Shown: positions 1 through 7,488, numbered from the stretch's first letter. The stretch is DNA of 13,772 nucleotides from Saprospiraceae bacterium (GCA_027031145.1 JALVEG010000168.1:1-13772), one strand, 5' to 3'. A program made the numbers and translations. Notes: generated from the sequence alone by a model not told the origin.

Positions 1-758
1 GATACGGCACATAATGACGGACTTTCAGATACGATTTCTGAAATAGTGATACTTCCTTTTCCCAAAAATTCATCATAAGCAAGACGTTCATTCAGTTTCT
101 CGATCTCCAATGCTACACGTGCAGCCATATAAATAGCATTTTTACCTCTTTCAGGTGCCGATCCATGTGAAGATACTCCATAAAAACTTACTTGCATTTC
201 CATTCTGCCCCTGTGACCGCGATAGATATTCAGGTTGGTCGGTTCTGTGCTTATAGCAAAATCAGGTTTAATACCATCTTCTTCAATTATATATTTCCAA
301 CACAAACCGTCACAGTCTTCCTCCATAACGCTTCCGACAAAATATATTGTCATATCTTTATCAAAACCTAATTCCTTAAGGATTCTTCCTGATGTGACAA
401 ACGACGCCGGACCTCCTTCCTGATCGACTGATCCTCTTCCGTGAACATAACCATCTTTTATCTCACCTCCCAAAGGATCAAAATCCCAATTTGCAAGATT
501 ACCCATATCCACGGTATCCATATGCCCGTCAATTGCCAGGATCTTTTTACCGTTACCAATTCTTCCTATCACATTGCCCAGTCCGTCTATTTTTACCTCG
601 TCAAATCCGGCTTCTTCCATCTGCCGTTTCAATTCCAACTGCACATCTTTTTCTTCTTTGCTCAAAGATTTGATCTGAACTAATTTTGATAGATTTTTAG
701 CTGTATAATCCCTGTACTTTTCTGCCAGTTCTTTGATTTTATCTATTTTATTTTCCAT
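1..758 (-). CDS. YgeY-type M20 metallohydrolase, 5' part (partial)
   Basis: This is the first 252 codons of an M20/ArgE-DapE metallopeptidase-family hydrolase; the 3' end lies beyond the left edge. Full-length relatives are about 400 residues, so roughly 60% is visible. It starts at ATG 756-758. Motifs: GHMDTVD at 77-84 (first metal histidine H79 and catalytic Asp D81), GRGSVDQEGG at 107-116 (bridging Asp D112), MEEDCDGLCW at 145-154 (catalytic Glu and metal acid pair), STEPT at 170-174 (metal acid E172), then YRGHRGRMEM where the lid/dimerisation domain begins. The EEDCDGLCW and STEPT..YRGHRGR combination is what I associate with the selenium-metabolism-linked YgeY subgroup rather than with true acetylornithine or succinyl-diaminopimelate deacylases. 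Family knowledge: zinc amidohydrolases of N-acyl amino acids or dipeptides; the YgeY substrate is not settled. No selenium, purine or ygeW/ygfK-type neighbours are visible, so the subgroup name is by motif only. A promoter-like TACCTTTG lies 18 bases upstream. Confidence 0.88.
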   Translation of the reverse strand, partial: MENKIDKIKELAEKYRDYTAKNLSKLVQIKSLSKEEKDVQLELKRQMEEAGFDEVKIDGLGNVIGRIGNGKKILAIDGHMDTVDMGNLANWDFDPLGGEIKDGYVHGRGSVDQEGGPASFVTSGRILKELGFDKDMTIYFVGSVMEEDCDGLCWKYIIEEDGIKPDFAISTEPTNLNIYRGHRGRMEMQVSFYGVSSHGSAPERGKNAIYMAARVALEIEKLNERLAYDEFLGKGSITISEIVSESPSLCAV

Positions 759-775
759 GATATTATTTTAATCAA

Positions 776-783
776 CAAAGGTA
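776..783 (-). promoter_or_regulatory. Bacteroidota -7 promoter element for the M20 gene
   Basis: On the minus strand this reads TACCTTTG, an exact match to the TAnnTTTG -7 element used by the Bacteroidota primary sigma factor. It is 17 bases before the ATG at 758, predicting a leader of about ten bases. I see no good TTTG -33 box at the usual distance. Confidence 0.5.
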
Positions 784-825
784 AAATGTTTATGATAAAA
801 AATACTATATACTTAAAATATATTC

Positions 826-920
826 TAGGTGTATTTCATTTTTTTCGCATAGCGGGTTGGGTTCTCCTTTAGGAGTCAGAGGCAAATGGGATGGAAAGCG
901 AAAAAATGAAATACACCCTA
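826..920. repeat. Palindromic dispersed repeat, copy A
   Basis: This is a 95-bp imperfect palindrome. Its outer arms are TAGGTGTATTTCATTTTTTT-CGC (826-848) and the complementary GCGAAAAAATGAAAT-ACACCCTA (898-920), differing by two single-base gaps. The loop holds a smaller hairpin, CTCCTTTAGGAG (864-875), followed by GAGGCAAA. A second copy lies at 4371-4463 in the opposite orientation, with about 14 differences by eye. It starts two bases after the stop codon of the ArsA-type gene and lies between two minus-strand genes. It has no coding potential and no T-run typical of an intrinsic terminator. It is most likely a miniature mobile palindrome (REP/MITE-like). Confidence 0.8.
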
Positions 921-921
921 A

Positions 922-1782
922 TTATTTGCCGGCATCTGTAATTAAAGTTAATTTGTTTATTCCAACAGGCATTTCATCAAAAAAAGGAATATTTATTATT
1001 TTGTATTTTTGCTCCAATTCCCATATTTTTTCCGGTATTTCCTTTCTGTATTTATTCAAATGAATTACTATATCTTTATATCCTAATTCTTCTAGATCTT
1101 TTATCAGGTTAATAGATTCATTTATGCTAATTGGTTCCGGATTCAAGACAACATGTATAGTAGAATGGATCAAAACATTATGTATCTTTTGATAATTTTG
1201 TTTTTGTTCCAAAAGATTGAGCAATACTTTATCATCACTTGAATTTTCCTTTTTTACTTTATCAATAATCTTTTTTTTATTGATTATTTTATATCTCAAA
1301 TCGATCAGTTTATCCAGCCAGATCATCGATAATTTTGGTAAAGAAAAAAATCTTATACTTAATGCTGTTGGCGGCATATCAAAGATCAGAGTTTCTTTTT
1401 TATCTTTATTATTATTAAATAATTTTTGAAATGTATAGAAAATCGCATATTCTTCCATGCCGGGAGAATGTTTTATAACTCCGAAATCATTCAGAAGATT
1501 GAAACTGCTTAAATAATTATGATTTGACTTCAATTGATCTTCAATCTCTTTGAGATATTCCTTCAGCATTTCCGAAATCGATGGTTCCTGAATGTAGAGA
1601 TCCGAAATTTTTCTACTTATTTCTTCAAAAGAATTTACAAGTAAGATATCTTTTAAATTGTGAGCAGGATCAAGAGAACATAAAAGTGTTTTTTTATTTT
1701 TAACTTTTTTCAATGCAAAAATAATAGCATTTGTCGATTTGCCTGTTCCTCCTTTTCCTGTAAAAAAATCAATTTTTTGCAT
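922..1782 (-). CDS. ArsA/GET3-family ATPase, short form
   Basis: This 286-residue protein belongs to the SIMIBI-class anion-transporting ATPase family. It has a deviant Walker A loop GKGGTGKST at 9-17 with the signature lysine K10, a switch I-type LDPAHN at 37-42, the family-type SPGMEEYA at 106-113, and a Walker B/switch II-like LIFDMPPTA at 132-140 where most ArsA/GET3 proteins have DTAPTG. It is cytosolic, with no signal peptide or membrane segment. The only cysteine is C35, so the metalloid-binding cysteines of ArsA are absent, as is the CxxC zinc pair of eukaryotic GET3. No arsenite-efflux genes are nearby. A role in handling membrane or tail-anchored proteins, or in another partner-binding ATPase switch, is possible but not shown. 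The ATG at 1782 places the Walker loop at the usual N-terminal distance. It is monocistronic as seen here, with 279 bp of spacer upstream and a palindromic repeat immediately downstream. Confidence 0.85.
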   Translation of the reverse strand: MQKIDFFTGKGGTGKSTNAIIFALKKVKNKKTLLCSLDPAHNLKDILLVNSFEEISRKISDLYIQEPSISEMLKEYLKEIEDQLKSNHNYLSSFNLLNDFGVIKHSPGMEEYAIFYTFQKLFNNNKDKKETLIFDMPPTALSIRFFSLPKLSMIWLDKLIDLRYKIINKKKIIDKVKKENSSDDKVLLNLLEQKQNYQKIHNVLIHSTIHVVLNPEPISINESINLIKDLEELGYKDIVIHLNKYRKEIPEKIWELEQKYKIINIPFFDEMPVGINKLTLITDAGK

Positions 1783-2061
1783 TATTTAAAAATTTAGTAA
1801 CTACCAGGTTTTTTAATTTATTGATTGTCTGAGATTTGAAAGCATAATAATATTTTCTCAATTATCCTTTCCCTTTTTGCTCCTTCGCTGAAGCTTTCAC
1901 CGGCGGTCGTAGCCTTTGGCGAAGAACTCGGCGCAAGCGAAAGGGAAACAGGAAAGGGTTCTAAATAGAAAGTTTTGAAAATATTATTATGCAAATATAA
2001 TGTTTTAGCGTATTTCATTTTTATTTTACTAAATATTTGACCTGATTAATTACAGAATTTA
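1783..2061. other. Gene-free spacer between the ArsA-type gene and the cstA-linked gene
   Basis: The spacer holds one GC-rich palindromic repeat (1864-1958), a stray 17-base arm resembling repeat copies A and B (2006-2022), and a short match to the ends of the 10258-10442 element (1797-1809). I see no convincing gene, no TAnnTTTG promoter for the ArsA-type gene and no intrinsic terminator for the cstA unit. Confidence 0.5.
1864..1958. repeat. GC-rich palindromic repeat
   Basis: The outer arms are TTTCCCTTTTTGC (1868-1880) and GCGAAAGGGAAA (1937-1948), extended by ATCCTTTCC on the left and GGAAAGGG on the right. Inside, CTTCGC (1883-1888) pairs with GCGAAG (1919-1924), and CTTCGCTGAAG forms its own small hairpin. 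The interior is clearly richer in G+C than the surrounding DNA. No second copy is in the window. I interpret it as a different family of intergenic palindromic repeat. Confidence 0.6.
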
Positions 2062-2328
2062 TTATCCTATATCGAAAACCGAAAAAAGATATGATAAAGG
2101 ATGAGAAGATAATGAAGCTTTATTGACAGACATCATAATTGATTCCTGCTCGATATCTTTAAGCAATTCCATTGAAATGTGAATAGGAACGACCGGATGT
2201 CCAAACAAAAAACCAATAGATAACGTATTGAAAACGGATTCCAGTTCGGCTAATTCCATTTCGGGATATTCTATTGCTTTCTGCCTGTAATATTCATCTA
2301 TCTCTTTTAATATTTTCTTTATGTTCAT
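2062..2328 (-). CDS. Small protein translationally coupled to CstA, function unknown
   Basis: This 88-residue protein is one I do not recognise. It starts at ATG 2326-2328, directly after the TAA of the cstA gene (TAAATG with no intervening base), so it is co-transcribed and probably translated by ribosomes finishing cstA. The first 30 residues are charged and helical in character (MNIKKILKEIDEYYRQKAIE...EMELAELE). The middle is more hydrophobic (SIGFLFGHPVVPIHISM) but too short and broken to be a clear membrane helix. The C-terminus is LFSVFDIG. There is no signal peptide and no cysteine. In enterobacteria cstA is followed by a small gene, ybdD, but this sequence does not resemble YbdD. An accessory or stability subunit of the transporter is the simplest inference. 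The conserved frame and exact junction argue that it is real. Confidence 0.75.
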   Translation of the reverse strand: MNIKKILKEIDEYYRQKAIEYPEMELAELESVFNTLSIGFLFGHPVVPIHISMELLKDIEQESIMMSVNKASLSSHPLSYLFSVFDIG

Positions 2329-4041
2329 TTATGCTTTTACTTTAAAAAATTTAATCGTTCCTTCAACAACAATCCAGATCATTATCAATATAATTACGAT
2401 ATTTACAAAAGACAATAAATAACTGCTTTTATCCATAAATTTGAATTGATTCAATATCAAAGCCCATAATGTCATTACCACCATAAACACGGCAGGAATA
2501 CCTGACCACAGCCATTTCAATCCTCCTTTTATCCTTAAATAATTTGTGATTACTATTAATGCCAATGCTGCAAGAGTTTGATTTATTGCTCCGAAAAGAG
2601 GCCACAATCTTAACGCTCCTTTTCCATCGGCTCCACTTGCAAAAGCCAGCAATGCAGCAGTAAAAATTGCAAGAAATGTTGTAACATAAGCATTTTTAGC
2701 CCATTTTCCTTTAATCCTTGCACTTGCAAACAATTCAGTAATGATATATCTCTGTATTCTTGTTGCAGTATCCAGAGTAGTACCTGCAAATGATGCTACA
2801 AATACTCCCATTATCACAACTGCTATTGCTTTGGGAATGCCGATATTAGATATCATATTTGCCGAACCGTAAATAAATGCCCCCAATTTGCTGGACAATC
2901 CCCCTGCAGCCTGCCAGGAAGAATAGTGATGAGTAAATGCAGCTGTTCCTGTCAGCAAATTACCATCTACATTAAGTCCTAATCCTATACCTGCCACCGC
3001 AGCAATGATAACAAAAGTGGCCAATAACCCTTCCATCATCATTGAACCGGCTCCTACAAATACTGCATCTGTTTCCTTATCCACCTGCTTGGATGATGTT
3101 CCCGAAGATACCAAAGCATGAAATCCGGATATTGCACCACAGGCTATGGTAATAAATAAAAACGGAAATAATGGAGGAGATCCTTCAGGATGAGGATTGA
3201 AAGCATCTCCGGCAAATTGAAATTCAGGTAAAAAAGAACTTGCGACTATACCGGCAAATATCAATAATAATGCTACTATAAGTTCGTGGGAATTGATAAA
3301 ATCCCTTGGTTGGAGCAATGTTGTCACGGGCAATACCGAAGCAATAAAAGCATAAATAAGCAATATTATTGTCCAAACTCCTGTCGGAGGTATTCCGAGA
3401 ACAGATGGAAGTTCAATAGGGAAATAATATCCCAAAACTATTGTAACATACATCAAGACAAGTGCAATTATAGATGAAATTGCAACATTTACTCCCTTTT
3501 TATAAATAGCATAACCTAATCCTATTGCTATTGGTATTTCAAGCCAAACAGGAAAAACCGAAGCAGGAAAAAGTTTGAAAATAACAGCGATAATAAGTCC
3601 AAAAATAGCGATCACCATCCACAACTCAATAAACACGATCAGAAAAAACAGCAATTTTGATTTATTGCTTATATATTTGGAAGTATAATCCGAAATGGAT
3701 TTCCCATCATTTCTCAAAGAGATCACAAGCGATCCCAGATCATGAACTGCACCCATCACGGCACTACCTACAAATACCCATATCACAGCAGGCACCCATC
3801 CCCATATTACGGCTATTGCTGGACCGACTATCGGACCTGTTCCAGCTATTGAAGTAAAATGATGTCCGAAAATTATTCCTTTCAAAGTAGGTACAAAATC
3901 TTTTCCGTCTTTAAATTTATGCGCAGGTGTAATATTTTTATCATCAAGTTGAAAGATCAGAGGTCCAACTATCTTTTTATACAATCTGTACATTATAATA
4001 TAACCGAAAAAGACCAAAACAAGGAGTAAAAGAGGTTTCAT
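2329..4041 (-). CDS. cstA: CstA-family carbon starvation transporter (peptide/pyruvate uptake)
   Basis: This is a polytopic inner-membrane protein of the CstA family, secondary transporters linked to peptide and pyruvate uptake during carbon limitation. I chose ATG 4041, giving 570 residues; the reading frame continues eight codons upstream to a TTG at 4065. The ATG is preferred because the protein then begins MKPLLLLVLVFFGYIIMYR, a normal first membrane helix, and because a -7 promoter at 4068-4075 would put the transcription start at or after the TTG. Landmarks (numbered from the ATG): FKDGKDFVPT near 43-52, the family hallmark FGHHFTSIAGTGPIVGP at 58-74, GAVHDLGSLVISLRNDGKSI shortly after, and a later SGFHALVSSGTSSKQ segment. 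More than a dozen hydrophobic stretches follow. It is shorter than E. coli CstA (about 700 residues), as expected for the compact form. It forms a two-gene unit with the 88-codon gene at 2062-2328. Confidence 0.92.
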   Translation of the reverse strand: MKPLLLLVLVFFGYIIMYRLYKKIVGPLIFQLDDKNITPAHKFKDGKDFVPTLKGIIFGHHFTSIAGTGPIVGPAIAVIWGWVPAVIWVFVGSAVMGAVHDLGSLVISLRNDGKSISDYTSKYISNKSKLLFFLIVFIELWMVIAIFGLIIAVIFKLFPASVFPVWLEIPIAIGLGYAIYKKGVNVAISSIIALVLMYVTIVLGYYFPIELPSVLGIPPTGVWTIILLIYAFIASVLPVTTLLQPRDFINSHELIVALLLIFAGIVASSFLPEFQFAGDAFNPHPEGSPPLFPFLFITIACGAISGFHALVSSGTSSKQVDKETDAVFVGAGSMMMEGLLATFVIIAAVAGIGLGLNVDGNLLTGTAAFTHHYSSWQAAGGLSSKLGAFIYGSANMISNIGIPKAIAVVIMGVFVASFAGTTLDTATRIQRYIITELFASARIKGKWAKNAYVTTFLAIFTAALLAFASGADGKGALRLWPLFGAINQTLAALALIVITNYLRIKGGLKWLWSGIPAVFMVVMTLWALILNQFKFMDKSSYLLSFVNIVIILIMIWIVVEGTIKFFKVKA

Positions 4042-4067
4042 TTTAAAAAGCAATTTGGTAACCAAAG

Positions 4068-4075
4068 CAAATTTA
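4068..4075 (-). promoter_or_regulatory. Bacteroidota -7 promoter element for cstA
   Basis: On the minus strand this reads TAAATTTG, matching TAnnTTTG. A TTG at 4100-4098 lies 22 bases further upstream as a possible -33 box. The implied transcription start falls near 4062-4064, giving a leader of about 22 bases to the ATG at 4041 and leaving the TTG at 4065 essentially untranscribed or leaderless. Confidence 0.5.
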
Positions 4076-4218
4076 CTAAATTTTCTTATTTATTTTACAA
4101 TGAAGATAAAAGTAATGCTTTGAGTTTTGACTTCTTAGTTGAAAATTGCAGCTGCCTTGGTAGCAATAACAAATTGTAGCTAGTAATTATTGGGTTTTGG
4201 TTTTCCACTTATTGAAAA

Positions 4219-4275
4219 ATCCCGTTAGGGATGATATTATGGTAGCCCTGTATGAGCGTTAGCGAAATGCAGGGT
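4219..4275. repeat. REP-like double hairpin
   Basis: There are two hairpins in tandem. The first is ATCCC-GTTA-GGGAT (4219-4232). The second pairs CCCTGTAT (4246-4253) with ATGCAGGG (4267-4274), with GAGCGTTAGCGAA in the loop. The look is that of short extragenic palindromes common in Bacteroidota genomes; no other copy is in this window. Confidence 0.55.
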
Positions 4276-4364
4276 AAAATAAATACACAAAGCTATTTTG
4301 GCGGTATTTTTGTTGCAATAGCAAACAAAAATAGTGACAAAATCAAATTTTCAAACGTTAGCAA

Positions 4365-4469
4365 TTTGCTTAGGTGCATTTCATTTTTTCGCTTTTTCCT
4401 CACTTTGCCTCTAACTCCTAAAGGAGAACCCATCCCGCAATGCGAAAAAATGAAAAACACCTATTTGCT
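4365..4469. repeat. Palindromic dispersed repeat, copy B, with 6-bp flanking direct repeat
   Basis: The core element is 4371-4463 (93 bp) with arms TAGGTGCATTTCATTTTTT-CGC (4371-4392) and GCGAAAAAATGAAAA-ACACCTA (4442-4463), two mismatches between arms. The loop contains CTCCTAAAGGAG (4414-4425) preceded by TTTGCCTC. It is copy A (826-920) in reverse orientation. The element is bordered exactly by TTTGCT at 4365-4370 and TTTGCT at 4464-4469, which looks like a target-site duplication from insertion. Copy A lacks such a duplication. Confidence 0.8.
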
Positions 4470-4695
4470 TTGAGCTTGTTTGGAAAAAAAATCACAAATC
4501 AACCTGCCCCTTAGTTTTTACATATCGAGGTTGATCAATGTTCAATATTAAAATAGAAAAAGAAATCCTTGTTGGGTATAATCCTACAGTACTGCGACAT
4601 AGGAGTTCTTTTATTTTACTAAAATATCTACATAATACTAAATAAAAATAATCTAAATTCTAAACAAATATCAGTACCATAACAGGTTTTTTTGC

Positions 4696-4703
4696 TATCT
4701 TTG
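4696..4703 (+). promoter_or_regulatory. Bacteroidota -7 promoter element for ppdK
   Basis: TATCTTTG matches TAnnTTTG and is 70 bases before the ppdK ATG, giving a leader of roughly 65 bases. No TTTG -33 box is visible at the normal spacing, so recognition may depend mostly on the -7 element. Confidence 0.55.
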
Positions 4704-4773
4704 CGGCTTGTTTAAAATTCAACTGAAATAAGCATACAGACAATTAATAATTTTTAAGAAAAATCAATGTATT

Positions 4774-7488
4774 ATGAATAAAAAAAGAGTTTATACTTTT
4801 GGTGATAAAAAAGCCGAAGGTAATGCAAGTATGAAAAACCTGCTTGGTGGTAAAGGTGCCAACCTTGCGGAAATGAATTTGATCGGTGTTCCGGTTCCTC
4901 CAGGATTTACAATAACAACAGATGTAAGTACCGAATACAACAAATTGGGAAAAGAAAAAACAATCGAGTTATTAAAACAGGAAATTGAAAAAGCTATTGA
5001 ACAAGTTGAAAATATAATGGGTGCTAAATTTGGAGATAAAAACAACCCATTATTGGTATCTGTAAGATCAGGAGCAAGGGTTTCAATGCCCGGTATGATG
5101 GATACCGTTTTGAACCTGGGGCTAAATGACGAATCAGTGGAAGGAATTGCTAAAAAATCAGGAAATCCTCGTTTTGCATGGGATTCATACAGAAGATTTG
5201 TTCAGATGTACGGTGATGTTGTTTTGGGACTAAAACCCGAGTCAAAAGAAGATATTGATCCTTTTGAAGAAATATTGGAAAAAGTAAAAGAACAAAAAGG
5301 AGTGGAATTGGATACGGATCTTACAACCGAAGATCTTAAAGAGATAGTAACTATGTTCAAAGATGCTATCAAAAAGCAAACAGGACATGATTTTCCTCAA
5401 GATCCATGGGAACAATTGTGGGGTGCTGTTTTAGCTGTATTTGGCAGTTGGAACAATGACCGTGCAAAATACTACAGAAAAATGAATAAAATTCCTGATG
5501 ATTGGGGTACTGCTGTCAATGTTCAGGCAATGGTATATGGAAATATGGGTGAAAATTCAGCAACAGGAGTTGCATTTACAAGAGATGCAGGTACAGGAGA
5601 AAATATTTTCAACGGAGAATATCTTATTAATGCTCAGGGAGAAGATGTGGTTGCAGGAGTAAGAACGCCCCAGCAAATCACTCTTGAAGGAGCCAAAAGA
5701 TGGGCAGTATTAGCAGGTGTTTCAGAAGAAGAAAGAAAAGAAAAATATCCTTCACTTGAAGAAGCTATGCCTGTTGTTTATAAGGAATTGTTTGATATTC
5801 AAAATAAACTCGAACAACATTATAAAGATATGCAGGATCTTGAATTTACTATTCAGGATGGTAAATTGTGGTTGCTTCAGACCCGTACCGGTAAAAGAAC
5901 AGGTGCCGCTATGGTGAAAATAGCAATGGATATGATCAAAGAGGGAATGATAGATGAGAAAACAGCTGTAATGAGAGTGGAACCAAATAAACTGGATGAA
6001 TTACTACACCCGGTTTTTGATAAGAATTCTGTAAAATCTGCTGAAGTTGTTGCTAAAGGACTTCCGGCATCTCCGGGAGCTGCTACAGGAAGATTGGTTT
6101 TCTTTGCTGACGAAGCAGACAAATATGATAATACCATTCTTGCAAGAATAGAAACTTCACCTGAAGACCTTGAAGGAATGAATATTGCCAATGGTATATT
6201 AACTGCACGTGGAGGTATGACTTCTCACGCTGCTGTTGTTGCCAGAGGAATGGGAAAAACATGTGTTTCCGGTGCAGGAGAAATAAAAATTGACTATAAA
6301 GCCCGAACAATGACTACCGGAGGAAAAACTTATAAAGAAGGTGATTATGTTTCATTAAACGGTTCTACCGGAGAAGTATATGACGGCAAAATCGAAACTA
6401 TTGATCCTGAATTGAGTGGCGACTTTGGTAAATTGATGGAATTAGCTGACAAATATGCAAGAATGTCTGTAAGAACAAATGCAGATACTCCTCATGATGC
6501 TACCGTTGCCAGAAATTTTGGTGCCAAAGGAATAGGACTTACCAGAACAGAACACATGTTTTTTGAAGGAGAAAAGATCATTGCAATGAGAGAAATGATC
6601 CTGGCTGAAGACGAAGAAGGAAGAAGAGCTGCATTGGACAGATTGTTACCTATACAAAGAAAAGATTTTGAAGGTATTTTCGAAGCCATGCATGATCTGC
6701 CTGTTACAGTGAGATTGCTTGATCCTCCTCTGCATGAGTTTGTTCCTCATGATGCTAAGGGGCAACAGGAAATGGCTGATGTAATGGGAGTAAGTGTTGA
6801 TATTATCAAAGAAAAAGTAGAAAGTCTGTCTGAGTTCAATCCTATGTTGGGACACAGAGGATGCCGTCTTGGAAATACTTATCCTGAAATTACTGAAATG
6901 CAGACAAGAGCTATTATCGAAGCTGCATTGAATCTTAAAAAGAAAGGAATAAAAGCTATTCCAGAAATAATGGTTCCATTAACAGGAACACTTGCAGAAA
7001 TGAAAATGCAGGAAGGAATTATCAGAAAAACGATCGATCTGATATTTGAAGAAAGAGGCGACAGTATAGAATATAAGGTTGGTACTATGATAGAAATTCC
7101 AAGAGCAGCTCTTACTGCTGATCTTATGGCCCAATCAGCTGAATTCTTCTCATTTGGAACCAATGACCTTACTCAGATGACATTTGGTTACTCCAGAGAT
7201 GATGCAGGTAAGTTCTTACCTATTTATATCGAGAAAGGTATCCTTAAGCATGATCCTTTTGAAGTATTGGATCAGGAAGGTGTAGGACAATTGGTCGAAA
7301 TGGCTTGTAAAAAAGGCCGTGAGACAAGACCCGATATCAAATTGGGTATTTGTGGTGAACACGGAGGCGAACCATCATCAGTGGAATTCTGTCACAGAAC
7401 AGGATTGAATTACGTAAGTTGTTCCCCTTTCAGGGTTCCGATCGCAAGACTGGCAGCAGCACAGGCAGCTATCAGAGAAACATTGTAA
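4774..7488 (+). CDS. ppdK: Pyruvate, phosphate dikinase
   Basis: This 904-residue cytosolic enzyme interconverts pyruvate + ATP + Pi and PEP + AMP + PPi; in anaerobic and gut-type Bacteroidota it serves in gluconeogenic PEP formation or PPi-linked glycolysis. Domains in order: N-terminal ATP-grasp nucleotide-binding domain with LGGKGANLAEMNLIGVPVPP (about 24-43) and SVRSGARVSMPGMMDT (about 96-111); swivelling phosphohistidine domain with GGMTSHAAVV at 480-489, catalytic His485 and the regulatory-type Thr483; C-terminal PEP/pyruvate TIM barrel with GIGLTRTEHMF, HRGCRLG, SFGTNDLTQMT and GICGEHGG, in which Cys860 is the general acid. Length agrees with the family (about 870-910). The ATG at 4774 gives the standard N-terminus, with a YTFGDKKAEG lead-in. 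All key residues are present and the frame is uninterrupted. It is monocistronic: promoter at 4696-4703 and an intrinsic terminator 20 bases after the stop. Confidence 0.98.
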   Translation: MNKKRVYTFGDKKAEGNASMKNLLGGKGANLAEMNLIGVPVPPGFTITTDVSTEYNKLGKEKTIELLKQEIEKAIEQVENIMGAKFGDKNNPLLVSVRSGARVSMPGMMDTVLNLGLNDESVEGIAKKSGNPRFAWDSYRRFVQMYGDVVLGLKPESKEDIDPFEEILEKVKEQKGVELDTDLTTEDLKEIVTMFKDAIKKQTGHDFPQDPWEQLWGAVLAVFGSWNNDRAKYYRKMNKIPDDWGTAVNVQAMVYGNMGENSATGVAFTRDAGTGENIFNGEYLINAQGEDVVAGVRTPQQITLEGAKRWAVLAGVSEEERKEKYPSLEEAMPVVYKELFDIQNKLEQHYKDMQDLEFTIQDGKLWLLQTRTGKRTGAAMVKIAMDMIKEGMIDEKTAVMRVEPNKLDELLHPVFDKNSVKSAEVVAKGLPASPGAATGRLVFFADEADKYDNTILARIETSPEDLEGMNIANGILTARGGMTSHAAVVARGMGKTCVSGAGEIKIDYKARTMTTGGKTYKEGDYVSLNGSTGEVYDGKIETIDPELSGDFGKLMELADKYARMSVRTNADTPHDATVARNFGAKGIGLTRTEHMFFEGEKIIAMREMILAEDEEGRRAALDRLLPIQRKDFEGIFEAMHDLPVTVRLLDPPLHEFVPHDAKGQQEMADVMGVSVDIIKEKVESLSEFNPMLGHRGCRLGNTYPEITEMQTRAIIEAALNLKKKGIKAIPEIMVPLTGTLAEMKMQEGIIRKTIDLIFEERGDSIEYKVGTMIEIPRAALTADLMAQSAEFFSFGTNDLTQMTFGYSRDDAGKFLPIYIEKGILKHDPFEVLDQEGVGQLVEMACKKGRETRPDIKLGICGEHGGEPSSVEFCHRTGLNYVSCSPFRVPIARLAAAQAAIRETL

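Larger units (their letters stand above)
4076..4773. other. Repeat-rich divergent spacer between cstA and ppdK
   Basis: This roughly 700-bp spacer separates divergently transcribed genes. It contains a REP-like pair of hairpins (4219-4275), an AT-rich hairpin whose arms are TATTTTTGTT (about 4306) and AACAAAAATA (about 4325), palindromic repeat copy B (4371-4463) with flanking TTTGCT direct repeats, and the ppdK -7 element. The short open frame across 4252-4473 is made of repeat sequence and is not a gene. Confidence 0.55.

Noticed and set aside
826..920. Palindrome read as a transcription terminator for the ArsA-type gene
   Set aside because: It lies right after the stop codon and would fold strongly, but no T-run follows on the minus strand, and the second copy sits away from a gene end; a dispersed repeat explains both.
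857..1063. A 68-codon plus-strand open frame
   Set aside because: It starts inside palindromic repeat copy A and then runs antisense to the 3' end of the ArsA-type gene.
1818..2018. A 66-codon minus-strand open frame between the ArsA-type and cstA-linked genes
   Set aside because: It spans the GC-rich palindromic repeat, has low-complexity composition and no family resemblance; a repeat artefact.
4219..4463. Possible CRISPR-like repeated units in the cstA-ppdK spacer
   Set aside because: The repeats are single palindromes of different families, not regularly spaced direct repeats, and no cas genes are present.
4252..4473. A 73-codon plus-strand open frame upstream of ppdK
   Set aside because: It is composed of the REP-like hairpin and palindromic repeat copy B, not of unique coding sequence.
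4791..7163. Several antisense open frames within ppdK
   Set aside because: They are shadows of a strongly conserved gene and have no recognisable features of their own.
2340..7488. CstA and PpdK as a dedicated pyruvate-uptake-to-PEP system
   Set aside because: Both concern pyruvate, but they are divergent, about 700 bp apart with repeats between, and have separate promoters; the link is no more than thematic.
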